The notes beneath the pieces are model-generated. The model was not told where the DNA came from. It made no database searches and saw only the letters and a program-made list of their open reading frames with translations. This document shows, piece by piece, positions 1 through 7,094 of a stretch of DNA of 25,577 nt. How positions within the stretch are numbered: the first letter of the stretch is position 1; each line of letters opens with the position of its first letter. The translations under genes were made by a program, and so were the position numbers. Origin of the DNA: Mycobacterium sp. (GTDB lineage: Bacteria; Actinomycetota; Actinomycetes; Mycobacteriales; Mycobacteriaceae); contig JAHBAP020000295.1 in assembly GCA_018500005.2 (NCBI GenBank), positions 1-25,577 on the forward strand. Reading direction: 5' to 3'.

Positions 1-323
1 GGGCCGTAGTAGACGTTGCCGCACCGCAGCCCGTCGGGGACGTCGACGGCCATGGTGTAGGTGCCGCCGGACTGGTGCGCCTGGGCGTACCACTGGAACG
101 CCTTGGCGATCGGCATCGGATTGGCCGAGACGTTGGCGCACACGTCCACGCTGTCCGGCGGGTTGCACGACGTGAAGGTGAAGATCCAGGTGTGGAAGTC
201 GTAACGGCCGTCGATGTAGGCGTTGTAGTGGCCGGCCGTCAGGCCCGCACTCGCGGGGGCCGCGGACAGCATTGCCGCGCCGCCTAGAGCGGCCGCCAGG
301 GCGCCGCGGAAAATTCGTCGCAC
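1..323 (-). CDS. Secreted protein of unknown function (partial, C-terminus off window)
   Basis: The reading frame opens with GTG at 323 and runs off the left edge after 107 visible residues. The N-terminus is a classical Sec signal peptide: a basic start (MRRIFRG), a hydrophobic Ala/Leu core, and a signal peptidase I site (APASA before GLTAG, near residue 26). The mature part reads GHYNAYIDGRYDFHTWIF and has cysteines in TSCNPP, DVCAN and LRCGN, which suggests disulfide bonding outside the membrane. The GTG start is chosen because a TAAGTT hexamer (330-335) lies exactly 6 nt upstream, as in a leaderless mycobacterial mRNA, and there is no Shine-Dalgarno sequence. It resembles small exported actinobacterial proteins of unknown function, but I do not recognise the family. 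It is divergent from kup. Confidence 0.75.
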   Translation of the reverse strand, partial: MRRIFRGALAAALGGAAMLSAAPASAGLTAGHYNAYIDGRYDFHTWIFTFTSCNPPDSVDVCANVSANPMPIAKAFQWYAQAHQSGGTYTMAVDVPDGLRCGNVYYG

Positions 324-329
324 AACAAA

Positions 330-335
330 AACTTA
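330..335 (-). promoter_or_regulatory. -10 element (TAAGTT) for the secreted-protein gene
   Basis: TANNNT hexamer followed by 6 nt and the GTG start at 323, so a start of transcription on the start codon is expected. No convincing -35 is visible. Confidence 0.5.
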
Positions 336-363
336 GGGCCAACAACCCCGGTGTTCCAAGGGT

Positions 364-369
364 TACGAT
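364..369 (+). promoter_or_regulatory. -10 element (TACGAT) for kup, leaderless
   Basis: TACGAT is followed by 6 nt and the GTG at 376, the spacing expected for a leaderless transcript. This supports 376 as the kup start. With 330-335 it forms a compact divergent promoter region. Confidence 0.55.
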
Positions 370-375
370 CCGCCG

Positions 376-2274
376 GTGTCGAACTCCGTCCACCCGTCGT
401 TGCGGGCCGGGATGGTGGTGGGCGCTCTGGGAGTGGTGTTCGGCGATATCGGCACCAGCCCGATCTACACCCTGCAGACGTTGTTCAACCCCGGCGATCC
501 GCACCCGGTGCCGATCACCATCGACAACGTCTACGGGGTGGTGTCGCTGGTCTTCTGGTCGGTGATGATGATCGTCACGCTGACCTACGTGACCCTGGTG
601 ATGCGCGCCGACAACGACGGCGAGGGCGGCGTGATGGCGTTGATCACTCTGGTGCGCCGGATCGGTGACAAGTCCAGTCCGCGGCTTGTCGCCGCGCTGT
701 CCACCCTCGGAATCCTAGGTGCGGCACTGTTTTTCGGCGACAGCATGATCACCCCGGCGATCTCGGTGCTATCGGCGGTCGAGGGCGTCAAGACCGTCGA
801 TCCGGAACTCGCCGAATGGGTGGTGCCCATCACGGCGGTGATCATTTCCGCGCTGTTCGCGGTGCAACGCCACGGGACGGCCACGGTGGGCCGGTTCTTC
901 GGCCCGGTGATGATCGTGTGGTTCGTGGTGATCGGCGTCTGCGGGGTCCGCGGTATCGTCCAGCATCCGCAGATTCTGCGGGCGCTGTCACCGTTCTATG
1001 CGATCGAGTTCATGACCGGTCACTTCCACATCGCCTTCTTCGCCCTGGCCGCGGTGGTGCTGGCCGTCACCGGCGCCGAGGCGTTGTACGCCGACATGGG
1101 CCACTTCGGTCGAGCGCCGATCACCCTGGCGTGGCTTGGTCTGGTGCTGCCCGCACTGGTGCTCAATTACTTCGGTCAGGGCGCGCTACTGCTCGGCGAC
1201 CAGAGCGTGGTCAACGCGCCGTTCTTTCTTCTGGTTCCGGACGCGGCGATGATTCCGATGGTCGCGCTGTCCACGGCGGCCACGGTGATCGCGTCGCAGG
1301 CGGTGATCACCGGCGCCTACTCGGTGGCCGCGCAGGCGGCCCAGATCGGGTACCTGCCGCGGATGCGGGTCTCGCACACCTCGGCCACCTCGATCGGCCA
1401 GATCTACGTGCCGTGGATCAACGGCGTGCTGTGGGTGGCGGTGGTGATCCTGGTCTTCGCATTCCGCAGTTCGGCGGCGTTGGGCTACGCCTACGGCATG
1501 GCGGTCACCGGCACCATCACCATCACCACGGTGCTGTTCCTCTATGTCGCGCACGCCCGCTGGCACGCTCCGCTATGGCTGCTGATTCCCGGTGGCGCGG
1601 CCCTGCTCACCGTCGACCTGATGTTCCTGGCCGCCAACCTGACCAAACTGGTCCACGGCGCGTGGCTCCCGCTGCTGATCGGACTGGTGGCTTTCATCGT
1701 GATGACCACCTGGCGGCGGGGCCACGATCTCGTCGTCGGTGCTCGCAGGAAGGCTTCCGGCCCGTTGCAGGGTTTCGTCGACGATCTGGCCACCCACGCC
1801 CCCGGGCTGGCCCGCCTGCCGGGCACGACGGTCTTCCTCAACCGGGGCTCCGAGACCACCCCGCTGTCCATGCGCACCAATGTCGACCGGTTGCATGTAC
1901 TCCAGGAGAAGGTGTTCATCGTCTCGGTGGAGACCCTGCCGGTACCGCGGGTCCCGGATGACGAAAGGGTCAGTGTGCAACACGTTGGGGCCGACGGAAT
2001 CTATTTCGTTGCAGCACATTTCGGCTACATGGAACGGCCCGACGTGCCCGCCGCGCTTCGGTTGGTGGACCCCGCGTCGACCGGGGGGCCGATCGACCTC
2101 GACAACGCCTCGTACTTCTTGTCCGAGGTTGACGTGAGCGCGGGTCCGGAGCCGACGATGGCGGCCTGGCGCAAGCGGCTGTTCATGGCCATCTCGCGGT
2201 TGACCTCCGATGCCGACTACTTCGGTCTACCACTGGACCGCACCGTCACCATCGGTGCGCGGATCCAGATCTAG
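376..2274 (+). CDS. kup: KUP/HAK/KT-type potassium uptake permease
   Basis: The 632-residue protein has the KUP signature at its N-terminus (GALGVVFGDIGTSPIYTL), where the GDIGTSP motif starts the first membrane helix. About twelve hydrophobic segments follow to about residue 435, then a cytoplasmic tail of about 190 residues, which is the usual KUP architecture and length. Family members import K+ by H+ symport across the cytoplasmic membrane. The GTG start at 376 is supported by a -10 hexamer 6 nt upstream and by the conserved motif beginning only 20 residues later. It is transcribed away from the secreted-protein gene and followed 9 nt later by the FAD enzyme gene, so read-through is possible. 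No frameshift or truncation is seen. Function is assigned by family only. Confidence 0.93.
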   Translation: MSNSVHPSLRAGMVVGALGVVFGDIGTSPIYTLQTLFNPGDPHPVPITIDNVYGVVSLVFWSVMMIVTLTYVTLVMRADNDGEGGVMALITLVRRIGDKSSPRLVAALSTLGILGAALFFGDSMITPAISVLSAVEGVKTVDPELAEWVVPITAVIISALFAVQRHGTATVGRFFGPVMIVWFVVIGVCGVRGIVQHPQILRALSPFYAIEFMTGHFHIAFFALAAVVLAVTGAEALYADMGHFGRAPITLAWLGLVLPALVLNYFGQGALLLGDQSVVNAPFFLLVPDAAMIPMVALSTAATVIASQAVITGAYSVAAQAAQIGYLPRMRVSHTSATSIGQIYVPWINGVLWVAVVILVFAFRSSAALGYAYGMAVTGTITITTVLFLYVAHARWHAPLWLLIPGGAALLTVDLMFLAANLTKLVHGAWLPLLIGLVAFIVMTTWRRGHDLVVGARRKASGPLQGFVDDLATHAPGLARLPGTTVFLNRGSETTPLSMRTNVDRLHVLQEKVFIVSVETLPVPRVPDDERVSVQHVGADGIYFVAAHFGYMERPDVPAALRLVDPASTGGPIDLDNASYFLSEVDVSAGPEPTMAAWRKRLFMAISRLTSDADYFGLPLDRTVTIGARIQI

Positions 2275-2283
2275 GCTGAGTGG

Positions 2284-3492
2284 ATGACGAAGACGACGTG
2301 CGCGATCGTCGGTGGGGGACCGGCCGGAATGGTGCTCGGCCTGCTGCTGGCCCGGGCCGGCGTCGAGGTCACCCTGCTGGAGAAACACGCCGACTTTCTG
2401 CGCGACTTCCGCGGTGACACAGTGCATCCCAGCACCCTGCGGCTTCTCGATGAGCTCGGTCTGTGGGATCGGTTCGCCGAACTTCCGCAGAGCCGGATCG
2501 ACCACCTCGGCTTCGATGCAGACGGGCAGGAACTGACGCTCGTCGACTTCCGTCGCCTGCGCAGCCAGCCGCACCCCTACATCGCGATGGTTCCGCAGTG
2601 GGACCTGCTCAACTTACTGGCTGAGGCCGCCGAGGCCGAGCCGACGTTCACCCTGCTGCTGGAGCACGAGGTCACCGGAGTGCTGCGGGACGGCGCACGA
2701 ACCACGGGGGTGCGGTACATCTCCCCGGCCGGGCCGGGTGAATTGCCGGCCGAGCTCACGGTGGCCTGCGACGGTCGTGGGTCGACGGTGCGGGCGGCCT
2801 CGGGCTTGCCGATCCAGGAGTGGCCGGTGCCGTTCGACGTGTGGTGGTTCCGGCTGCCGCGCGGCGGCAGCGCCGAGTACTCGTTGATTCCGCGGACCGG
2901 CCCCGGCCGGCTGCTGATCATGATCCCGCGGGAGGGCTACTTCCAGATCGGCTACCTGATCCCCAAGGGCAGCGATGCGCAGTTGCGCGCCCGTGGACTG
3001 GAAGCCTTCAAGGCCGAGGTGGCAGCGTTGGCGCCGGAGGCCGACGTCTCCGAACTCAGTTCCTGGGATGACGTCAAACTCCTCGACGTGAAACTCAACC
3101 GGCTCAAGCGCTGGCATAGCGAGGGGTTGCTGTGTATCGGCGACGCCGCCCATGCGATGTCGCCGATGGGCGGAGTCGGGATCAACCTGGCTGTGCAGGA
3201 CGCCGTCGGTGCCGCCACGCTATTGGCCGGGCCGCTGCGCCGTGGCGCAGTGACCGATGCAGACCTGGCCGCAGTGCGTCGACGGCGGCTCCCCGCGACG
3301 GTGATCACCCAGGCGATCCAGCGAGTGTTGCACCGGGCGCTGGTTGTTCCGGTCTTCCGCGGTGCCCAGCCGGAGCCGCCGGCGGCCTTCGCGACACTGC
3401 TGCGGAAGCTGCCCGGGCTGTCGGTGATCCCCGCCCGCATCATCGGGGTCGGCGTCCGACCCGAACGGGCGCCCGCCTTCGCCCGTCGATGA
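2284..3492 (+). CDS. FAD-dependent monooxygenase-like oxidoreductase (PHBH fold)
   Basis: The 402-residue protein has all three flavin signatures of the p-hydroxybenzoate hydroxylase fold: the Rossmann GGGPAG (residues 10-15) followed by an acidic strand end (LLEKH), the DG motif CDGRGST (162-168), and the GD motif CIGDAAHAMSPMGGVGINL (284-302) that binds FAD ribityl/pyrophosphate. Such enzymes use NAD(P)H and O2 to hydroxylate aromatic or polyketide-like substrates, or to inactivate drugs such as rifampicin or tetracycline. The substrate cannot be read here. The ATG lies 9 nt after the kup stop. The stop overlaps the start of the MFS gene (ATGA at 3489-3492), so enzyme and transporter are translationally coupled and probably act on the same compound. 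The C-terminal region after about residue 340 is short and lacks the thioredoxin-like domain of larger phenol hydroxylases. Confidence 0.85.
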   Translation: MTKTTCAIVGGGPAGMVLGLLLARAGVEVTLLEKHADFLRDFRGDTVHPSTLRLLDELGLWDRFAELPQSRIDHLGFDADGQELTLVDFRRLRSQPHPYIAMVPQWDLLNLLAEAAEAEPTFTLLLEHEVTGVLRDGARTTGVRYISPAGPGELPAELTVACDGRGSTVRAASGLPIQEWPVPFDVWWFRLPRGGSAEYSLIPRTGPGRLLIMIPREGYFQIGYLIPKGSDAQLRARGLEAFKAEVAALAPEADVSELSSWDDVKLLDVKLNRLKRWHSEGLLCIGDAAHAMSPMGGVGINLAVQDAVGAATLLAGPLRRGAVTDADLAAVRRRRLPATVITQAIQRVLHRALVVPVFRGAQPEPPAAFATLLRKLPGLSVIPARIIGVGVRPERAPAFARR

Positions 3493-4736
3493 CGGGCACC
3501 GGACTGCGGCTGGGTCTGCGCCCCAACCTCTTTCAGTTCTGTCTGCTCGTCGCGGTCAACGCGTTGGTGGGCGGCATGGTGGGCCAGGAGCAGACGGTGC
3601 TGCCATTGCTGGCCACCGAGGTGTTCGGCCTGACCGGCTACACCGTCCTGCTGACTTATGTGTTCGCGTTCGGAATCACCAAGGCGTTGACCAATTATCT
3701 GGCCGGCACCTGGTCGGACCGGTTCGGGCGCAAGCCGGTGCTGGTGGTCGGCTGGCTGATCGCGATCCCGGTGCCCTTGCTGTTGATCTGGGCGCCGAAC
3801 TGGGGGTGGGTGGTGGCCGCCAATGTGCTGCTCGGCATCAACCAGGGGCTGACCTGGTCGACGACGGTGGTGATGAAAATCGACCTCGTCGGCCCGAAAC
3901 AGCGCGGTCTGGCGATGGGCCTCAACGAAGCCGCGGGCTATGGGGCGGTGGCGATCACCGCCTGGCTGGCCGGTTACCTGGCCGTGCATCACGGTCTGCG
4001 GCCGGCGCCGTTTCTGCTCGGGCTGAGCTACGCGCTGGTCGGACTGGCGCTGTCAGTCGGGCTGGTGCGGGAGACCCGCGAGTACGCGCGGTTGGAGGCC
4101 GCCGGCCATTCCGCCGGGGACGCCGCCGAGGCAACCTGGTCTGACCGGGAGATCCTCCGGCGCACCAGTTTCACCGAACCGGCGTTGTCCTCGGCCTGCC
4201 AGGCCGGGCTGGTGAACAACCTCAACTTCGGATTGTCGTGGGGACTGTTCCCGTTGCTGTTCGCGACGGCCGGTTTGGCGGTCGACCGGATCGGCCTGCT
4301 GGTCGCGGTGTATCCCGCGGTGTGGGGTGTCACCCAGATCCTGACCGGCGCACTGTCGGACCGCTGGGGTCGTAAGCATCTCATCACCGCCGGCATGCTG
4401 ACCCAGGCCGTCGGGTTGGCGTTGATCGCGACCGGCCGGGACTTCGGCTCCTGGCTGGCGGCCGGCGCCCTGCTGGGTGCCGGTACCGCGATGGTCTACC
4501 CGACGCTGCTGGCCGTTATCGGAGATGTAGCCCACCCGTTGTGGCGGGCGCGGTCGGTCGGCGTTTACCGGTTGTGGCGGGACAGCGGGTACGCGGTCGG
4601 CGCGGTGGTCGGGGGAGTGGCCGCCGACCTGTGGGGTCTGCGGGCGGCGGTATGGGCTGCGACAGCGATCACCGCACTGTCGGCGGCCGCGGTCGCCGCG
4701 CGGATGTATGAGACGCATCCCAGGGATGTCCACTGA
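3489..4736 (+). CDS. MFS transporter
   Basis: From the ATG at 3489 the protein has 415 residues and about twelve hydrophobic segments. The MFS motif A occurs in both halves: GTWSDRFGRKP after helix 2 and GALSDRWGRKH after helix 8. This duplicated loop 2-3/8-9 signature is diagnostic of the superfamily. The frame is open further upstream, but that extension (Arg/Pro-rich) only shadows the FAD enzyme; the ATGA overlap fixes the start. Coupling to the FAD enzyme suggests export or import of its substrate or product. The N-terminal segment between helix 1 and motif A contains Gln/Glu (GGMVGQEQTVLP). The transport direction is unknown. A GC-rich hairpin follows 1 nt after the stop. Confidence 0.88.
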   Translation: MTGTGLRLGLRPNLFQFCLLVAVNALVGGMVGQEQTVLPLLATEVFGLTGYTVLLTYVFAFGITKALTNYLAGTWSDRFGRKPVLVVGWLIAIPVPLLLIWAPNWGWVVAANVLLGINQGLTWSTTVVMKIDLVGPKQRGLAMGLNEAAGYGAVAITAWLAGYLAVHHGLRPAPFLLGLSYALVGLALSVGLVRETREYARLEAAGHSAGDAAEATWSDREILRRTSFTEPALSSACQAGLVNNLNFGLSWGLFPLLFATAGLAVDRIGLLVAVYPAVWGVTQILTGALSDRWGRKHLITAGMLTQAVGLALIATGRDFGSWLAAGALLGAGTAMVYPTLLAVIGDVAHPLWRARSVGVYRLWRDSGYAVGAVVGGVAADLWGLRAAVWAATAITALSAAAVAARMYETHPRDVH

Positions 4737-4737
4737 T

Positions 4738-4759
4738 CGGGGGACGGCGGCTTCCCCCG
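4738..4759 (+). terminator. Hairpin after the MFS gene, probable terminator
   Basis: A perfect 7-bp stem (CGGGGGA / TCCCCCG) with an 8-nt loop begins 1 nt after the TGA at 4734-4736. There is no T-tract, but mycobacterial intrinsic terminators often lack one. Confidence 0.5.
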
Positions 4760-4830
4760 GGTGGAGGTCCGATCGGCTGACGGATAGCGGAATGGCCGCG
4801 TCACAGGATCGATCTGTAACGGGTTCCCCA

Positions 4831-4846
4831 ACCGGAGGGATCCGGT
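4831..4846 (+). other. Small hairpin in the leader of the secreted-peptide gene
   Basis: ACCGGA-GGGA-TCCGGT is a perfect 6-bp stem with a 4-nt loop. It ends a few bases before the Shine-Dalgarno (GGAAGAGG, about 4851-4858) of the ATG at 4866. It could stabilise the mRNA or be fortuitous. The rest of the 4760-4830 spacer shows no clear promoter. Confidence 0.3.
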
Positions 4847-4865
4847 AAGCGGAAGAGGTTCGACG

Positions 4866-5120
4866 ATGAGCACGAAAGCGACACAGCGGGCAGGACTTCT
4901 CACCACCATCGTCACGGCCGGCGCGCTCGCCTTGGGCATCGCCTCCGCCCCCGCGGCCAATGCCGCCGATGGCTGCGCCCAGGGCTATAGCCCGAATGGC
5001 GGTGTCTGCCTGGTGAACGCGCCCGGACCGTGGGCTAAACCCGACCCCGACAACCCCCAGTGCTGGTTCCAGAGTGATGGCCTGAAGCGCTGCTACCCGG
5101 GGGCCGACGTCTTCAAGTGA
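4866..5120 (+). CDS. Small secreted four-cysteine peptide
   Basis: The 84-residue protein opens with a basic stretch (MSTKATQRAG), a hydrophobic core and an AxA site (ANA before ADGC, near residue 33), so about 51 residues would be exported. The mature part contains exactly four cysteines (37, 48, 66, 76) plus Trp, Pro and Gly (VNAPGPWAKPDPDNP, CWFQSDG), consistent with two disulfides. Similar short Cys-containing exported peptides are frequent and mostly uncharacterised in mycobacteria. The start has a strong Shine-Dalgarno (GGAAGAGG) about 7 nt upstream. It stands alone: a terminator-like hairpin precedes it and the next gene is convergent. I assign no function. Confidence 0.8.
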   Translation: MSTKATQRAGLLTTIVTAGALALGIASAPAANAADGCAQGYSPNGGVCLVNAPGPWAKPDPDNPQCWFQSDGLKRCYPGADVFK

Positions 5121-5138
5121 TCGCGGGGGACTGGCGTG

Positions 5139-5153
5139 GCCCGTTCACCGGGC
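5139..5153. terminator. Small hairpin between convergent genes
   Basis: GCCCG-TTCAC-CGGGC is a perfect 5-bp stem at the meeting point of two convergent genes, overlapping the stop codon of the minus-strand gene. It is short and lacks a T-tract. Confidence 0.25.
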
Positions 5154-5540
5154 AGTCACGGTGAATCCGGCCAGCCAGTCCTCGTGCATCTCTCCGTTGA
5201 TCGTCACCCGCCACTGGTAGCGCTGACCCACGGCGAGATTCAGCGGCGGCACGATGGCGATGAACGGGATGGTCACCGGGGTGCCCTCCGGGTGGACCGG
5301 GTGACGCTGGGCGCGAATGGTGCTCTCCTCGGTCTGGGTCACCCGGTTGCCATCGCCGTCGACCAGTTCAGCGCGGATCGGGATGCGGCGGCCTATCTCT
5401 GACCAGTCCACCTCGGCCAGGACGATCAGCGCATGCTGCTGTGTCGGGGTGGTGCAGGTGGTCCAGCCCAGGCCCAGCGCGTGCAGCGTGCCACCCTTGT
5501 CGAGATGCCCGCTGTGGGCGAGTAACACCTTGGCCCTCAT
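5145..5540 (-). CDS. DUF6941-like conserved protein
   Basis: The 131-residue protein (MRAKVLLAHSGHLDKGGTLH to LAGFTVTAR) has no signal peptide or membrane segment. Its pattern is a short opening strand with an Ala-Asp/His-Ser motif, a Gly-rich turn (LGLGW), a middle part rich in beta strands (VDWSEIGRRIPIRAELVDGDG), and a final strand with YQWRVTIN. This is reminiscent of the actinobacterial DUF6941 family, probably a small beta-sandwich, though I call that from memory. The ATG at 5540 overlaps the TGA of the acyl-CoA synthetase (ATGA), so the two are translationally coupled and this is the last gene of the TetR/molybdoenzyme operon. Its role is unknown; the coupling suggests an accessory or binding protein. 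Confidence 0.7.
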   Translation of the reverse strand: MRAKVLLAHSGHLDKGGTLHALGLGWTTCTTPTQQHALIVLAEVDWSEIGRRIPIRAELVDGDGNRVTQTEESTIRAQRHPVHPEGTPVTIPFIAIVPPLNLAVGQRYQWRVTINGEMHEDWLAGFTVTAR

Positions 5541-7084
5541 CGGAATTCGCTGTGCAGACTCTTCTTGTCGACCTTCTCGGTGCCGACGGTGGGCAGCGGT
5601 TCGGCGCGGATTCTCCAGCGGGTCGGGATGGCGAAGTACGCGACCTCGTCGGCCATGTGCGCGGCGAGGTCGTCCTCGGTCGGTGGGCGGCCGCCGGCCC
5701 GGTAGACGACGACGGCGGCGAGTTCTTCGCCGAGGTCCGGATGCGGCAGACCGATCGCGGCGGCCTCGACCACGTCGGGATGCCGCAGCAGTGCCGCCTC
5801 CACGTGCGGGCAGGCGATGTTCTCCCCGCCGCGGATCACCATGTCCTTGCTGCGACCGTCGATGAACAGATAGCCGTCCTGGTTGAGGTGGCCGAGATCC
5901 CCGGTGTGCAGCCATCCCTCGGAATCGAGGGTCCCGTCCTCGACTCCGACGTAGCCGAGCATGACGGTGGGGCTTCTGACCACGATCTCGCCGCTGCCGC
6001 CGGTGTCGGGCCGGGCGATCCGTAACTCCACGGTGGGCAGTGCCCGGCCCACGGTCTTGGGGTAGCGCTGCAGGTCCGCTCCGGTTGCGACGGTGAAGAA
6101 TCCGCCTCCTTCGGTCATGCCCCACATGTTGACCATGCCGCGGCCTTGGAGTTGGGGCAGACGGCGGGCGAGCCGTTCGAGCAGCACCGGCGGTACGGGT
6201 GCCCCACCGAGCGGGAAGGACCGCAGGCTGGACAGATCGCGGGAGTCGAAGTCGGGATGCTCCAACAGTCGGGCCGCCATGGTCGGGACCGCGCCCCAGC
6301 GTTGGATGCGTTCGGACTCGATCAGCTCGAGCACCTGACCGGGTTCGAACCGGCCGGTGTTGAAGACGATCCGGCCGCCGGTGATGGTTTGGGTGATCAG
6401 GGTGGCGAAGGCACCGATGTGGAACAGCGGTGTCGAGATCAGATTCACCGGTTGCGGTCCATCGGCGATCAGGTGCGGCAGTTGGCGGGACCGGGCCAGG
6501 ACGTTCTGCTGGTTGGCCACCACCGAACGGAATGGGAGTTCGACTGCCTTGGGCATGCCGGTGCTTCCGGAGGTGAACAGGATGACCGCCGGGTCCTCCT
6601 CCGTCACCGGGCCGGGGATGTCGGGGAACGCCGTGCCGGCGACGGTGAAGCAGTCTCGCAGTCCGGCGATGTCGAACCCCTCGGCTCCCGGTGCGTCCGT
6701 GACGACCGCCCGCGGCGCCAGGAGGCCGGCCGCGTGTTCGGTCTCCCGTTGGCTCCACCACCGATTACCCAGTACGGGCACCGCACCCAGCGACCAGATG
6801 GTCCAGAGGGTCAGTACCCAGTCGGGGGAGTTATAGGCCAGCAGCAGCACCCGGTCACCGGGCTGGATTCCCAACGGCTGCAGGGCTTTCCGCGCACCGG
6901 GCAGGGCGGAGAAGAACTGGCCGAAGCTGATCCGCCGGTCACCCTGCACCAGGAAGGTCCGGTCGGCCCAGCGGTCGACGCCGGTCAGCAGTTCGGCGAA
7001 GGTACGGGGCCGCTGCGTGAAGAGCAGACCGGGATGGCCGCCGTAGCTACCATCGCCGACTTCATCACCCCACGGCGACTGCAC
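5537..7084 (-). CDS. Acyl-CoA synthetase / AMP-dependent ligase
   Basis: A member of the ANL adenylating superfamily. From the GTG at 7084 it has 515 residues. Visible core motifs: the phosphate loop TSGSTGMPKA (about 171-180), the aromatic/acid motif NMWGMTEGGG, the ATP/ribose motif GWLHTGDLGHLNQDGYLFIDGRSKDM, and the C-terminal catalytic Lys in TVGTEKVDKKSLHSEFR. It should activate a carboxylic acid to acyl-AMP and then acyl-CoA; the acid is unknown. The frame is open to a TTG at 7108, but I prefer the GTG at 7084 because AGGA lies 8 nt upstream. That start lies 10 nt beyond the molybdoenzyme stop (7095). Its stop overlaps the DUF6941-like gene. Membership in the operon suggests it acts before or after the molybdoenzyme. 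Confidence 0.87.
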   Translation of the reverse strand: MQSPWGDEVGDGSYGGHPGLLFTQRPRTFAELLTGVDRWADRTFLVQGDRRISFGQFFSALPGARKALQPLGIQPGDRVLLLAYNSPDWVLTLWTIWSLGAVPVLGNRWWSQRETEHAAGLLAPRAVVTDAPGAEGFDIAGLRDCFTVAGTAFPDIPGPVTEEDPAVILFTSGSTGMPKAVELPFRSVVANQQNVLARSRQLPHLIADGPQPVNLISTPLFHIGAFATLITQTITGGRIVFNTGRFEPGQVLELIESERIQRWGAVPTMAARLLEHPDFDSRDLSSLRSFPLGGAPVPPVLLERLARRLPQLQGRGMVNMWGMTEGGGFFTVATGADLQRYPKTVGRALPTVELRIARPDTGGSGEIVVRSPTVMLGYVGVEDGTLDSEGWLHTGDLGHLNQDGYLFIDGRSKDMVIRGGENIACPHVEAALLRHPDVVEAAAIGLPHPDLGEELAAVVVYRAGGRPPTEDDLAAHMADEVAYFAIPTRWRIRAEPLPTVGTEKVDKKSLHSEFR

Positions 7085-7094
7085 ACCGCAGATC

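Noticed and set aside
3132..3488. N-terminal extension of the MFS transporter.
   Set aside because: The region codes for the end of the FAD enzyme, and the ATGA overlap at 3489 gives a natural start just before membrane helix 1.
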